A DNA stretch of 64,000 nt from Saccharomyces paradoxus. Its lineage: Eukaryota > Ascomycota > Saccharomycetes > Saccharomycetales > Saccharomycetaceae. Made by a program: the position numbers and the translations under genes. The DNA is taken from contig NC_047493.1 of assembly GCF_002079055.1 (NCBI RefSeq), positions 248,001 to 312,000 on the forward strand, read 5' to 3'. The notes beneath the pieces are model-generated. The model worked only from the letters and a program-made list of their open reading frames with translations, made no database searches and was not told where the DNA came from. Position 1 is the first letter of the stretch; the number at the start of each line of letters is the position of its first letter. Below are positions 31,024-42,973 of the stretch, in pieces.

Positions 31024-31404
31024 CTAGTGAAAGTACCTTCTCCTAGGATACATAGAAAGAGTATCGTCTGTCCTTGTTAGCTCTTCTTGTAACTGCGTGA
31101 ACAAATCGTTGATGTCCCAGTCCAGTTCTGACATTTTCATTGAAAGTACATCCCTGTATAAACGTCTTGCCTGGTTCCTTTTTTCTAGCAAAAGTGCTAG
31201 CAAGGATGGCAGCGTTGTGGCGGTAACTTCCCTTGATTCAGGCTCAATCTTGTAACGAACCACACGCTCGGTGAGTGTATGTAATTCTCCGACGACGGTG
31301 ACGAGATTTTCCTGAGTGTTAGAGAATAACAAAACTTCCCAGAAATTATAGGTTGGTTCAGCCCCTGCCGAAGCTTCTTCCTCGATGTCACTTAGATAAA
31401 ACAT
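31024..31404 (-). CDS. GPG1: Gpg1, proposed G-gamma-like partner in Gpr1-Gpa2 signalling
   Basis: The protein has 126 residues. In S. cerevisiae it was reported to bind Gpb1/Gpb2 (kelch proteins acting as G-beta mimics) and to affect pseudohyphal growth. I see no CAAX box, so it is not a lipidated canonical G-gamma. The sequence is mostly helical: SLLALLLEKRNQARRLYRDV and DWDINDLFTQLQEEL look amphipathic. The C-terminus is the basic YPRRRYFH. It lies 267 bp upstream of NAB2 on the same strand. Confidence 0.9.
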   Translation of the reverse strand: MFYLSDIEEEASAGAEPTYNFWEVLLFSNTQENLVTVVGELHTLTERVVRYKIEPESREVTATTLPSLLALLLEKRNQARRLYRDVLSMKMSELDWDINDLFTQLQEELTRTDDTLSMYPRRRYFH

Positions 31405-31880
31405 GGTTGTTTCTTAAAAGGTTCCTTCTCTTCTCTATTATTCGAACTTCGTTAACGGAAAATAAGTTTCCCTAATATACAGATATATGCGGTTTACCCC
31501 ATAAACCTACTTTGATAGAGAGCGAATATTCTTGTTGGAATTGAGTGATTAATTTTCTCCGCAAGAATAAGATGCTCGTTTTGAGCATCGTTAAAGTAAG
31601 GAGCAATTTACTTTTACGGTAATCTTTGCCATTTTTAAGGGAACTTCCTCACACCGCGGTTCAGTTTTCATTTGTCCTTTAGAAAACACCTCGAAGGGGA
31701 TATAGGATGTGTTCTATATAGATTACCTAATAATTGAGGAAAACTTCTTCATGGGAAAGGGCGTTATGTTTTTTATATGAATAGATTTAGGTTACGTGTA
31801 CCTGTTTTTTAGTTAAATTTTCTCTCTATGAAACAGTCCTATAGATATATATCCTTTTTTTTTTGACACATAATGTCTGT
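31405..31880. other. Intergenic: PRP43 3' end and GPG1 promoter
   Basis: These 476 bp are AT-rich. They contain a small perfect hairpin (GATGCTC at 31571-31577, GAGCATC at 31583-31589, 5-nt loop) and a T-run at about 31855-31864 just downstream of PRP43. No gene is seen. Confidence 0.45.
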
Positions 31881-34226
<2,346 letters not shown>

Positions 34227-34295
34227 TTACACTATCGTACTCAATCGCATCTCCGTAAACGTGTCAAGTATTACACAATTGCAAGAGTTTCTTTT

Positions 34296-34324
34296 CATCT
34301 CATCTCGCATTTGAAAATTTTTCA
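34296..34324 (-). promoter_or_regulatory. RRPE-like and degenerate PAC-like motifs upstream of PRP43
   Basis: TGAAAATTTTTCA at 34312-34324 contains the RRPE core (AAAAATTTTC on the minus strand), and CTCATCTCGC next to it resembles PAC (CTCATCGC) with an insertion. These two motifs mark ribosome-biogenesis genes. They lie 110-140 bp before the PRP43 start, in the 497-bp gap shared with COQ8. Confidence 0.45.
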
Positions 34325-34681
34325 GAGGCACCGAAAAAAAATATCAGAAAAAAGAAAAAAAAGGATTTGTGTATAGCATCGCTTAATCAATGAAAAGCAA
34401 TCTAGTATAAACTGGGATTCTATAATGTGCTTGCCAGGCCACAAACGCCAACAAAGAACAAAGTGAGTGAAAGCAACCGCCCTCAGTTTGGAAAATGACG
34501 AAATGTGTCGATGACCTGCAATGTTATCAGGAAATCATTAATCCGGGTAACCATCCGTTTTAAACTCCAGTAGACCTCTAATAATACGGTACTTTGAGAT
34601 GATTTTAACCACACCAGTCTTTTGAGTAGTATACTAAGTAGCATTTTTGTTGGGAGCTGATCGGTTAAGATATCGTCCGAC

Positions 34682-36187
34682 ATGGCTACAAAAATAGTGA
34701 AACTGAGTAATTTCAGTAGGTTATGTTGTTCGTCCCGTATCGGAGGGATTATACATGAGGAGAGGATTTCTTCTGTTTCTTCAATATCAATGAGTAAGAA
34801 ATATACTACAAAATCTGCTAGGGAAAGTGAAGACGACGTGGAAAGAAAGCGTGGGGATGAAAAAAAGGAATCATTAAAAAGTTCCAGTGTACCAACTTCA
34901 CGAATATCGAGATTATTTCATTATGGTTCACTGGCAGCAGGGGTAGGAATGAATGCCGCTGCAAAAGGTATATCGGAAGTTGCGAAGGGCAATTCTCCCA
35001 CCTGGAAGTCGTTGATTCTATCAGATTCAAATATTGACAGAATCACCAATAAATTCTCCAAAATGAGAGGTGTAGCCTTGAAAATAGGGCAACTATTATC
35101 TTTCCAGGATGAGAAAGTACTGCCAAAGGAGTTATACGAAATTTTATCAAGGGTACAGAACAGTGCGAATCACATGCCTCAAAGACAATTGGAAAAGGTT
35201 ATGACCAAGGAATTGGGAGCTGACTGGAAGACAAAATTCTCCAATTTTGACAAAGTTCCTATGGCAGCAGCTAGCATCGGGCAGGTGCATGCGGCAGAAT
35301 TACCTAATGGTCAAAGAGTAGTTGTTAAGATTCAATATCCTGGGGTTAAAGAATCCATTGATTCGGATTTGAATAGTTTACTAATGTTACTTACAGCCTC
35401 AAGTTTATTGCCGAAGGGTTTATTTTTGGATAAGACAATTGCCAACGCTAGAACCGAGTTAAAATGGGAATGTGATTACAATAGAGAAGCTAGGGCTCTA
35501 CAAAAGTTCGAGAAGCTGCTGAAGGATGATCCAGCATTTGAGGTTCCTCATGTGTTTCCTGAATACACAACTGATAATATTATAACTATGACACGTATGG
35601 AGGGAACTGAAATAATGAAATTGCCCAGGGCATCCCAAGAAACTAAAAATTTTATTTCAGAGAATATTATGAGACTATGTTTGGAGGAAATTGCCACGTT
35701 CAAGTATATGCAAACGGATCCTAATTGGGCAAATTTTTTATATAACGGTAAAACAAAGAAAATTGAATTATTGGATTTCGGTGCGTCCAGACCTTTTGCA
35801 GAAGATTTTATTTTAAAATATAGAAAACTTTTAACATACGCCACATTAAAAGATCGGAAAGGAGCATACGAAATGTCTGTGCAACTGGGCTACCTTACTG
35901 GCTTAGAGTCGCAGTCCATGAAAGACGCACACGTCGATAGTGTACTTACACTTGGTGAACCTTTTAGGGGCGATTTCGATAAACCTTTTGATTTCAAGGA
36001 TCAAACTGTTTCAGATAGGATTAGAGGCAATATCGGGTTAATGTTGAATGAGAGATTATGTCCGCCACCGGAGGAAACATACTCGTTACATAGAAAATTT
36101 AGTGGCATTTTTCTTTTGTGTGCAAGAATGGGTGCTTCTGTCCATTGTGCAAGGCTTTTTAAAGAGATTTTTGCTTATGAAGTTTGA
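34682..36187 (+). CDS. COQ8: Coq8/Abc1, UbiB-family atypical kinase for coenzyme Q synthesis
   Basis: The protein has 501 residues. Coq8 is a mitochondrial matrix-side atypical kinase/ATPase that keeps the CoQ biosynthetic complex assembled. The N-terminus (MATKIVKLSNFSRLCCSSR) is basic and suits mitochondrial import. The UbiB signature KxGQ is seen as KIGQLLSF at about 134-141. The Ala-rich nucleotide loop AAASIGQVHAA lies near 194. The catalytic ECDYNREA, TDPNWANF and the metal-binding DFGASR (about 366) follow. Human ADCK3 is the orthologous family member. Confidence 0.97.
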   Translation: MATKIVKLSNFSRLCCSSRIGGIIHEERISSVSSISMSKKYTTKSARESEDDVERKRGDEKKESLKSSSVPTSRISRLFHYGSLAAGVGMNAAAKGISEVAKGNSPTWKSLILSDSNIDRITNKFSKMRGVALKIGQLLSFQDEKVLPKELYEILSRVQNSANHMPQRQLEKVMTKELGADWKTKFSNFDKVPMAAASIGQVHAAELPNGQRVVVKIQYPGVKESIDSDLNSLLMLLTASSLLPKGLFLDKTIANARTELKWECDYNREARALQKFEKLLKDDPAFEVPHVFPEYTTDNIITMTRMEGTEIMKLPRASQETKNFISENIMRLCLEEIATFKYMQTDPNWANFLYNGKTKKIELLDFGASRPFAEDFILKYRKLLTYATLKDRKGAYEMSVQLGYLTGLESQSMKDAHVDSVLTLGEPFRGDFDKPFDFKDQTVSDRIRGNIGLMLNERLCPPPEETYSLHRKFSGIFLLCARMGASVHCARLFKEIFAYEV

Positions 36188-37776
36188 AGTATTTCTTCCA
36201 CTATTTGTATATATGCATATCTTTATATAAGAGGTATTTCTTTATTTACTTTTGGTCCGCATTCTTTTATTTTTCCCTTATAATTTTGAAAAAACATAAA
36301 AAAAAAATAAAATATAAAGTAGAACGTGCATAGCAATCTTTTGTTTCTAGTTTGACTATGGCCTTTTACTTCATAGTACTTTCGAAGAAATTGATGCAAA
36401 GTATTGCTGTTACATACGTGATCGTTTTGAATAGTAAACTGCCATTCAGCTCATGCTAGTTGAATACCTTCTTTCATCCTCTTTTTTTGTAACCCTCTGC
36501 AATAATAATCCAAAATTCTCTTAACGACGCCAGCACTCATGCCAGTAGTTTCTGAAAACTGTGCACCACTAACTTTATGGTAATGCATATTTCGACATCA
36601 ATAAAAGCCTCCAATTTTTCTTACTAATTATCTAACCACTTTTTAGTTTTTAAATTGGCTCAATTTCCAATTGTGGTTCACATATATAGAGTTATTTTCC
36701 TGTCTTTGTATAATCTCAGCCTTATCACAGTACAATTGTACATCTTTCACCAGTGGTAAATACCACCTACACATCATGTTTTGAATTATCAAATACTTTT
36801 AGATATACTTTATATATAGGTTGTTTGTTTTCCAGTATTTTACATTAGCATACACGTTATAGCAACACGTAATGACCAGCTTCAAGGCGATTCCTTTGCG
36901 ATTAGAAATGTGTTTAGCTTTATTGGTTACAGCAGTTTCCCATAAAAGGGTTTTGAACTTCGACATCAGTGCCTCTCCGTCAGGATATTATGATCCTATT
37001 ATCCAAATAATATAGCTTTCCCAAGTTCTCCTCCAGTCATGATTGTCAAGTTAATGGTAAATATAGGAGTGGATCACCCCATGATATTATTCAGTGTTCA
37101 TCAAAACTCTGCTGTGGTGAATGGCGCCGCTTGTGCCTATATAGGTTACAACACTTAATCTTTTAAATCAAAAAATATGAATTGATATAAAAGAATGTAA
37201 TGATATAGGCGAAACAGTAGGTGGCCATAACGGGAATGATGATATTAATAGGGTGTTTCTGTTATTGGCGTATTCGTACGACCCCCAACCCCATTTTGTG
37301 AAGCATGATTTTTTGCCACTTGTTTAAATGTTGAAACATGACATTAAACGATATTATGAATGCTTGGTAAAAATCAGACAAAGTTATCAAGAGCTTGAAT
37401 ACGCGAATGATTTAAGTGCAATATAAACAAGTGCCAGAATATACGTGTAAAGTAAAAATAATTGACATAAAATATGATGATATCGCATGGCATTGCAATG
37501 AGCACACGCGTACTCATATATATGTTATGCTCATCGTCTAAGGATTTTGTACACGAACAATGACACCAATTAGCATTGGTCCGCCTAGCGATATCTCGCG
37601 AATACTGTCATTGTCGGCATGTCCTATTCTTCAGTGGACTTGAAAGGATTAAACCAAAAAAAACGAACTGAAAAGGCACAGTAGAGAGTAGACAGTAAGC
37701 AGGATAGCAGAAACATTTGACACCGCTATCTTCCTCATTTAATCAACATTCAATGACTAATTCGAAATATAAAAAA
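36188..37776. other. Intergenic, 1.6 kb between COQ8 and tRNA-Trp
   Basis: No convincing protein gene, RNA gene or LTR was recognised. The left end is A-rich with a candidate replication-origin motif at 36291-36301. The S. cerevisiae counterpart carries the dubious YGL118C; I see no open frame of note here. Confidence 0.5.
36291..36301 (-). other. Candidate ARS consensus sequence
   Basis: The minus strand reads TTTTATGTTTT, an 11/11 match to WTTTAYRTTTW, in an A-rich intergenic stretch. A 10/11 match (CTTTATATTTT on the minus strand) lies about 15 bp further right. Exact matches are common by chance in AT-rich DNA, so origin function is unproven. Confidence 0.35.
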
Positions 37777-37882
37777 TGAAACGGACAGGAATTGAACCTG
37801 CAACCCTTCGATTGCAATCTTATTCCGTGGAATTTCCAAGATTTAATTGGAGTCGAAAGCTCTACCATTGAGCCACCGCTTC
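37777..37882 (-). tRNA. tRNA-Trp (CCA anticodon) with intron
   Basis: The minus strand folds as a tRNA: acceptor GAAGCGG paired with CCGTTTC, D arm GCTC...GAGC, anticodon stem TTCGA/TCGAA with loop CTCCAAA, and a T arm with B box GGTTCAATTCC (37788-37798). A 34-nt intron interrupts the anticodon loop one base after CCA, leaving a 72-nt mature body. Six A on the plus strand at 37771-37776 give the Pol III T6 terminator directly after the discriminator base. It corresponds to one of the intron-bearing tW(CCA) genes. Confidence 0.97.
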
Positions 37883-37907
37883 ATCTTGAAATAAAGAGGA
37901 ATTAAAG

Positions 37908-38602
37908 TGTTAGTAATCTTCCCTAAAATTTGTATTCTATTCAAGATAAACCCTAAATTTTGAGTTTATAATTAAAGGTTAATGTTGGAATGAAATTCTA
38001 ATATCATCTACTTAATATTATATTATAACATGCGGTGCAAGAGGATGGCATAAAGATTGAGAAACAGTCATCCAATCTAATGGAAGCTGAAATGCAAGGA
38101 TTGATAATGTAATAGGATAATGAATGACAACGTATAAAAGGAAAGAAGATAAAGTAATAACACTATGTAGAACTATCGATTCCCTTTTGTGGATTCCTAT
38201 ATCCTCGAGGAGAACTTCTAGTATATTCTGTATACCTAGTATTATAGCCTTTAGTAACAATGGAATCCCAACAATTATCTAATTATTCACCTAATTCTCA
38301 AGAGGTATATAAAACACACCCCGATTGGTCATATTAATTATGACCAATATAATAGTGATTCCGGTAGTTACTATACATTGAAGTGACGACTCATATTCCT
38401 GATATATGTACCTACCATATTACGCTCAACTAATAGACCTTTAACTCAGCTTCAGTATTGTCTGAGCTTCTCGTTTAACATTTCCTTCTTCAATAGTACG
38501 TTCACAATTTAATGTATACGAGGTGTACATTAATATACGATGGAAGCATATGATTGTTACCATAGCAACTCATGTTACTATTAATTTTCACTCGTTCCAA
38601 CA
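37908..38602 (-). mobile_element. Tau (Ty4-type) LTR split by a delta LTR
   Basis: The minus-strand end TGTTGGAACG at 38602 matches my memory of a tau LTR 5' terminus. The parts 37908-37982 (75 bp) and 38301-38602 (302 bp) together make 377 bp, close to the ~371 bp of tau, with the delta LTR at 37983-38300 between them. The outer edge begins TGTTAG only 26 bp from the tRNA-Trp 5' end, the usual Ty4 target. No Ty4 internal region is present, so this is a solo LTR. Matching target duplications are not visible. Confidence 0.72.
37983..38300 (+). mobile_element. Solo delta (Ty1/Ty2-type) LTR
   Basis: This 318-bp element starts TGTTGGAATG and ends ATTCTCA, with the expected TG...CA ends. It contains TATAAAAG (38133-38140) and the typical GGATTCCTATATCCTCGAGG segment. 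It seems structurally complete and is less decayed than the second delta copy. The flanks GTTAA and AGAGG do not form a clear 5-bp duplication. It sits inside a tau LTR. Confidence 0.88.
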
Positions 38603-38707
38603 CAATCACATTCAAATATATACAAGGTGTATATTAACATACGATCGACATTCAGGTCGTTACTAATGGCAATTTGTGTGAGCTTTAACAAGCCACTTCT
38701 CACAACA
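38603..38707 (-). mobile_element. Decayed second tau LTR fragment
   Basis: Positions 38607-38645 match 38503-38541 of the neighbouring tau at 32 of 39 bases. The fragment ends with a degraded CACAACA terminus near 38707 in the same minus orientation. It directly abuts the first tau, so it is an older, truncated copy. Confidence 0.55.
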
Positions 38708-39060
38708 TTATCATCTGCTTTGCCTAACGGATGATGATAGTCGTTTCACTAAAATATGTACGGAGTTTAAAAGATGGCATAGTTTATATAAGCATTAGAA
38801 TAAGATGCAAACGGTCATCTAATTTAGTAGAAGCTGAAACGCAAGAAATGACAACATAATAGAATTCATAAATGCAAACGTATAAAACGAGGATAGAAAC
38901 TTTTTGCAGAAACTTTTTGCAACATTATATAGAATTTCTTATTTCCTTTGTGGATCTAAATCTATGAAACGAAGTTCTAATAGAGTATATATACCTAATT
39001 TTGTTTCCTTTGTTCCAAATGGAAGCGCAAGAAAAATCACCAGAATGAATAATCCCTGTT
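38708..39060 (+). mobile_element. Decayed delta LTR
   Basis: This is clearly delta-related but heavily mutated: 38813-38844 matches 38067-38098 of the intact delta at 27 of 32 bases, in the same order and orientation. Later blocks (TGTGGATCTAAATC, ACGAAGTTCTAATAGAG) also align. An internal duplication of GAAACTTTTTGCA occurs at about 38897-38921. The ends are approximate. Confidence 0.7.
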
Positions 39061-39189
39061 ATGAAAGGCCTGTCATGGTGACCAATTATCCTCTTAAACA
39101 CTAAACGAACAGATCCTTGCTAGTTACGTCGGAGTAATATTTTTTCTTGGGACATATTCTTGGCTCCAGTTATTTCCTTTCATGTATAA

Positions 39190-39323
39190 TGAGTCATCTT
39201 TTTCGGTCATCACTTTTCTGTACTTTCTCTACCCTCGCGTGTTTCCCGTGCACCAACTACGTATGTCAAAATTTAACAATGTAGCTTTTTTTATAAAAAA
39301 GAAAAGAGAAGTGCGATATATAA
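39190..39323 (+). promoter_or_regulatory. Gcn4 site and TATA box upstream of YGL117W
   Basis: TGAGTCA at 39190-39196, a perfect Gcn4 site, and TATATAA at 39317-39323 lie 252 and 125 bp before the YGL117W ATG. This suggests a TATA-type promoter induced by amino-acid starvation, which agrees with my memory that YGL117W is a Gcn4 target. Confidence 0.65.
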
Positions 39324-39447
39324 TAGCGCCATGAGCAGAAGACTTTTCTGTCATTACGGATATGTGCCAGACTAGCTCAAGTAGCATAAAAATAGATAAG
39401 AACTATTTACGTTGCTGAAATAAGAAGGTCTATAACGATAACTCACC

Positions 39448-40245
39448 ATGCAACCGATTTCAATAAAGGATCTGGAAAGCGATCAAGGAAAAGTTCATGT
39501 GGTTTACACCTTAAAAAATCTTGTATGCAAGAGCCTTTTAGAATTCGTGGATATTCAGATTGAAAGTTTTATGTATCCAGACGATCCAAAGCGTTTTACA
39601 AGAATCTTTAAAGGGAACAAAATACTCAGTGAAGCAACAGATAAAGATTCGAAAGTAAAAAGTTACCCACCTTCACTGGGTATTGGACACTCTGCTTTAT
39701 TTCCTTTGATATACATAAGACAAAAAACCAACTCCTTGAGATCTTTGAGTGAATCGCAAGGAGTACCAACACAACTGATCTGTGATATGAACGAGAAATT
39801 CAAAAATATTAACGACCTCTATGAAAGTCTCATCGAACTGTATAATTCATACCAGGCGGTAGATTTCAACAACATAAACCAGCAAAAGCTTTTGGGTGAT
39901 TTAGTCGCTCGGAGTGATTTCATGCTTGAAATCCTCCACAGGTATATTGCGATTGCCTCATCAATAGCAGGGGAGAGTGAGGATGCTAATAACCTGGTAG
40001 ATACGGTCAATCGCTTTATCGACGATACCATATTATTCCACAAACGCATAATAAATAACTCTAACGCTTACACAGAGTACCGTCTAATGAAACACAGCCT
40101 CAAGAGAAATCAGAGTGAAGAAACGTTAGTTGAACTTGAATTCAGATCATTGGACGTTTCAGATGTGCATCTTGACGATGAATTTGATGACTTTTTACAG
40201 CATAGAAAAGCCGCTCTTAAAATATCTCATAGGAGGGTTATATGA
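39448..40245 (+). CDS. YGL117W, conserved protein of unknown function
   Basis: The protein has 265 residues and matches the S. cerevisiae locus YGL117W by position. I recognise no catalytic motif. It is polar, without signal peptide or membrane span. Helical stretches include FKNINDLYESLIELYNSY and LLGDLVARSDFMLEILHRYI. The C-terminal part is acidic (DVHLDDEFDDFLQ) and ends with a basic RKAALKISHRRVI. The clean frame, own promoter signals and spacing support a real gene. It is the first gene to the right of the LTR cluster. A starvation-linked role is an inference from the Gcn4 site only. Confidence 0.88.
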   Translation: MQPISIKDLESDQGKVHVVYTLKNLVCKSLLEFVDIQIESFMYPDDPKRFTRIFKGNKILSEATDKDSKVKSYPPSLGIGHSALFPLIYIRQKTNSLRSLSESQGVPTQLICDMNEKFKNINDLYESLIELYNSYQAVDFNNINQQKLLGDLVARSDFMLEILHRYIAIASSIAGESEDANNLVDTVNRFIDDTILFHKRIINNSNAYTEYRLMKHSLKRNQSEETLVELEFRSLDVSDVHLDDEFDDFLQHRKAALKISHRRVI

Positions 40246-40432
40246 TAATTTGACACTCATAAAAATGGTAAAAAAATGCCCTACATAATATATATATATA
40301 AAATATCCACAAAGACATGCGTCATTCTTTTTTGCGATTCTTTGTTATCCATTTCTGCATTCCTATTATATCCTCCTTTATGAAAATGAAAAATGTGAAG
40401 TGCATGCGATTTTTGCGTTAACAATATGATTG

Positions 40433-40454
40433 CCGAAAAGGGTAAAACGTAAAT
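40433..40454. promoter_or_regulatory. Mcm1/forkhead-like site upstream of CDC20
   Basis: CCGAAAAGGG at 40433-40442 fits the Mcm1 core CCN6GG and is followed at once by GTAAAAC, a near match to the forkhead (SFF) motif GTAAACA. CDC20 is known to belong to the mitotic CLB2-type cluster controlled by Mcm1-Fkh2. The site is about 305 bp before the ATG. The overlapping 40444-40454 is also an 11/11 ARS-consensus match on the minus strand. The rest of the 501-bp gap is AT-rich, with nothing else recognised. Confidence 0.5.
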
Positions 40455-40746
40455 AGGGCCGGTTTCAGATAATTAGAAGGAGCATCGAAAAAATGCAGCG
40501 AGCAAAACCTCTAACTGGCAAAGAATTTATCACCTCTACAATAGACTAGAAGTTATCACATAAATTCCTAACTCAACTGATCAATTGTTTAAGCCGGATA
40601 GAACTAGAGATCAGTCATTCAGTTTGGGACTAGTCTGCTTTTCAACTCTGATTTTTGTGTTCAGTAGGGAAAGAAACCCAAAGATAGAAATCGTCCATTC
40701 ATTTACTGCAAAAACATAACAAGAGTAGGTTTTACCAAAGGAACTA

Positions 40747-42582
40747 ATGCCAGAAAGCTCTAGGGATAAGGGAAACGCGGCAATTAGCGGCAACCGTTCT
40801 GTACTTTCTATTGCATCTCCAACAAAGCTGAACATACTATCTTCCGATTGGTCCAGAAACCAAGGTAAAGTTTCTAAAAACTCGTTAAAAAGGTCAAGTT
40901 CACTGAACATCAGAAACTCCAAACGTCCAAGTTTGCAAGCCTCCGCTAATTCTATTTATTCAAGACCTAAGATTACAATTGGGGCACCACCTTTAATTAG
41001 ACGAGATTCTTCATTTTTTAAAGATGAATTCGACGCTAAAAAAGACAAACCAACATTTTCGACATATTCATCTCGTTCATATTCAACAATTGGATCTGAC
41101 AGCGTAGCTTCTCAAACATCCCTATCGCAACCAGCAACATCCAGAGAAGCCGATGAGCAATTCACAGTGGCTGCGGATAGATATATTCCAATTCTACAGG
41201 GAGCTTCCCAAAACAAGGTCGATCCTGAAACCTTGCACGAGGCATTGCCCCCCCCTAACGCATCCCCCATTTCACACTTAAGGGCACAGACTAAGATTGT
41301 CTTCAAACAGAATGTAGCTGAAGCGTGCGGACTAGATATGAATAAAAGGATACTACAGTACATGCCTGAGCCACCAAAATGCTCTTCGTCGAGACAAAAA
41401 AGCTATATAATGAAAAAAAGGACACATTATAGTTATCAACAAGAGCAAAAAATTCCTGACCTAATTAAATTAAGGAAAATCAATACTAATCCGGAAAGAA
41501 TTCTTGATGCACCTGGTTTCCAAGATGACTTTTATTTAAACTTGTTAAGTTGGTCCAAAAAAAATGTCTTAGCCATAGCTCTAGACACTGCATTGTATCT
41601 GTGGAATGCCACCACTGGGGATGTTTCCCTCTTAACGGACTTCGAAAACACCACAATATGTAGCGTTACTTGGTCTGACGATGATTGTCATATCTCTATC
41701 GGTAAAGAGGACGGAAACACCGAAATTTGGGACGTTGAGACCATGTCATTGATTAGAACTATGAGATCAGGCTTAGGTGTTCGTATTGGTTCATTGTCTT
41801 GGTTAGATACTTTAATAGCAACAGGAAGTCGTAGTGGAGAAATTCAAATCAATGACGTCAGGATCAAACAGCATATTGTATCTACATGGGCAGAGCACAC
41901 AGGCGAAGTCTGCGGTTTGAGCTATAAAAGTGACGGATTGCAACTTGCATCTGGTGGTAATGATAACACCGTAATGATTTGGGATACTAGAACTTCTTTA
42001 CCTCAATTTTCCAAGAAGACACATAGTGCTGCTGTAAAAGCACTCAGCTGGTGCCCGTACTCGCCAAATATTTTGGCCTCTGGAGGTGGCCAAACAGACA
42101 AACACATCCATTTTTGGAACAGTATTACAGGTGCACGGGTTGGTTCAATTAACACCGGATCCCAGGTGAGCTCTTTACATTGGGGCCAAAGTCATACGTC
42201 CACTAGTGGTGGCATGATGAATAAAGAGATTGTAGCCACAGGAGGTAATCCAGAGAATGCAATCTCTGTTTATAACTACGAAACAAAGTTCAAAGTTGCG
42301 GAAGTAGTTCATGCTCACGAAGCAAGAATATGTTGTTCTCAGTTGTCTCCCGATGGAACCACATTGGCTACAGTAGGAGGGGACGAAAACTTGAAATTTT
42401 ACAAGATCTTTGATCCAAAATGTACAGGAAGACCCAGAGAAGATGCAGGATTGATGGATGGTATGTTAGGAATAATTGGCAAGGAAGGTTGTGGAACAAA
42501 CGATAAAGAGAACCGTTCTAAAAATTCAAATGAAATTCATACAAGGCGGCCTTCCAGCACCAGTCAATATTTGATCAGGTAA
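40747..42582 (+). CDS. CDC20: Cdc20, WD40 activator of the anaphase-promoting complex
   Basis: The protein has 611 residues. Cdc20 recruits securin and mitotic cyclins to the APC/C at anaphase and is the target of the spindle checkpoint (Mad2, Mad3). Visible elements are a destruction box RSVL at 17-20, the C-box DRYIPIL at 144-150, a Mad2-binding basic stretch before the propeller, seven WD40 repeats (about 260-560; ASGGNDNTVMIWD, ATVGGDENLKFY), a KEN box at 587-589 and the C-terminal Ile-Arg tail (YLIR) that docks on the APC/C. Confidence 0.97.
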   Translation: MPESSRDKGNAAISGNRSVLSIASPTKLNILSSDWSRNQGKVSKNSLKRSSSLNIRNSKRPSLQASANSIYSRPKITIGAPPLIRRDSSFFKDEFDAKKDKPTFSTYSSRSYSTIGSDSVASQTSLSQPATSREADEQFTVAADRYIPILQGASQNKVDPETLHEALPPPNASPISHLRAQTKIVFKQNVAEACGLDMNKRILQYMPEPPKCSSSRQKSYIMKKRTHYSYQQEQKIPDLIKLRKINTNPERILDAPGFQDDFYLNLLSWSKKNVLAIALDTALYLWNATTGDVSLLTDFENTTICSVTWSDDDCHISIGKEDGNTEIWDVETMSLIRTMRSGLGVRIGSLSWLDTLIATGSRSGEIQINDVRIKQHIVSTWAEHTGEVCGLSYKSDGLQLASGGNDNTVMIWDTRTSLPQFSKKTHSAAVKALSWCPYSPNILASGGGQTDKHIHFWNSITGARVGSINTGSQVSSLHWGQSHTSTSGGMMNKEIVATGGNPENAISVYNYETKFKVAEVVHAHEARICCSQLSPDGTTLATVGGDENLKFYKIFDPKCTGRPREDAGLMDGMLGIIGKEGCGTNDKENRSKNSNEIHTRRPSSTSQYLIR

Positions 42583-42973
42583 TGAAAAGAATGGAGAAAA
42601 GATCCATGTCAAGGCATATAATGAAATTGTCATACACACATACATAATGTATAAACATAAATGTGTTCAAGAAGCTTAAGAACAGAAGTAATGAACCTTG
42701 AGAGTATATTAAATATAACTCATCACATGTTCAAGAACCCACACCCCACACGCGCGAGAACTGGGAGGGAGAGAAATTTGGCAAATAACAAAGTTAAGCC
42801 TTTAAAGAAACCATAACAGGGCAAGTATCACCATTCACATAACTTTTACCTTCAAAGACTTCCCGGGCTATTGATTTTATTGCACACTGGAAAAATTCTG
42901 TCAATCCTATAACATTAGCTGAAACCCTTCTACTGTGTTAGCATCAGAACCAAGCGAGAAAGGAAAATACGTA
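42583..42973. other. Intergenic: CDC20 3' end and SNF4 promoter
   Basis: These 391 bp hold no recognised RNA gene or repeat. The frame is open for 13 codons before the SNF4 ATG but has no upstream ATG. Confidence 0.45.

Noticed and set aside
36188-37776. CRISPR array, operon or defence system in the long gene-poor gap
   Set aside because: No spaced repeats and no clustered frames; the DNA is eukaryotic intergenic sequence.
37983-39060. A full-length Ty1, Ty2 or Ty4 element
   Set aside because: Only LTR sequence is present; no gag or pol frame lies between or beside the LTRs.
38904-39104. 66-codon frame in the degenerate delta region
   Set aside because: It lies mostly within a decayed LTR; no Ty protein similarity is seen.
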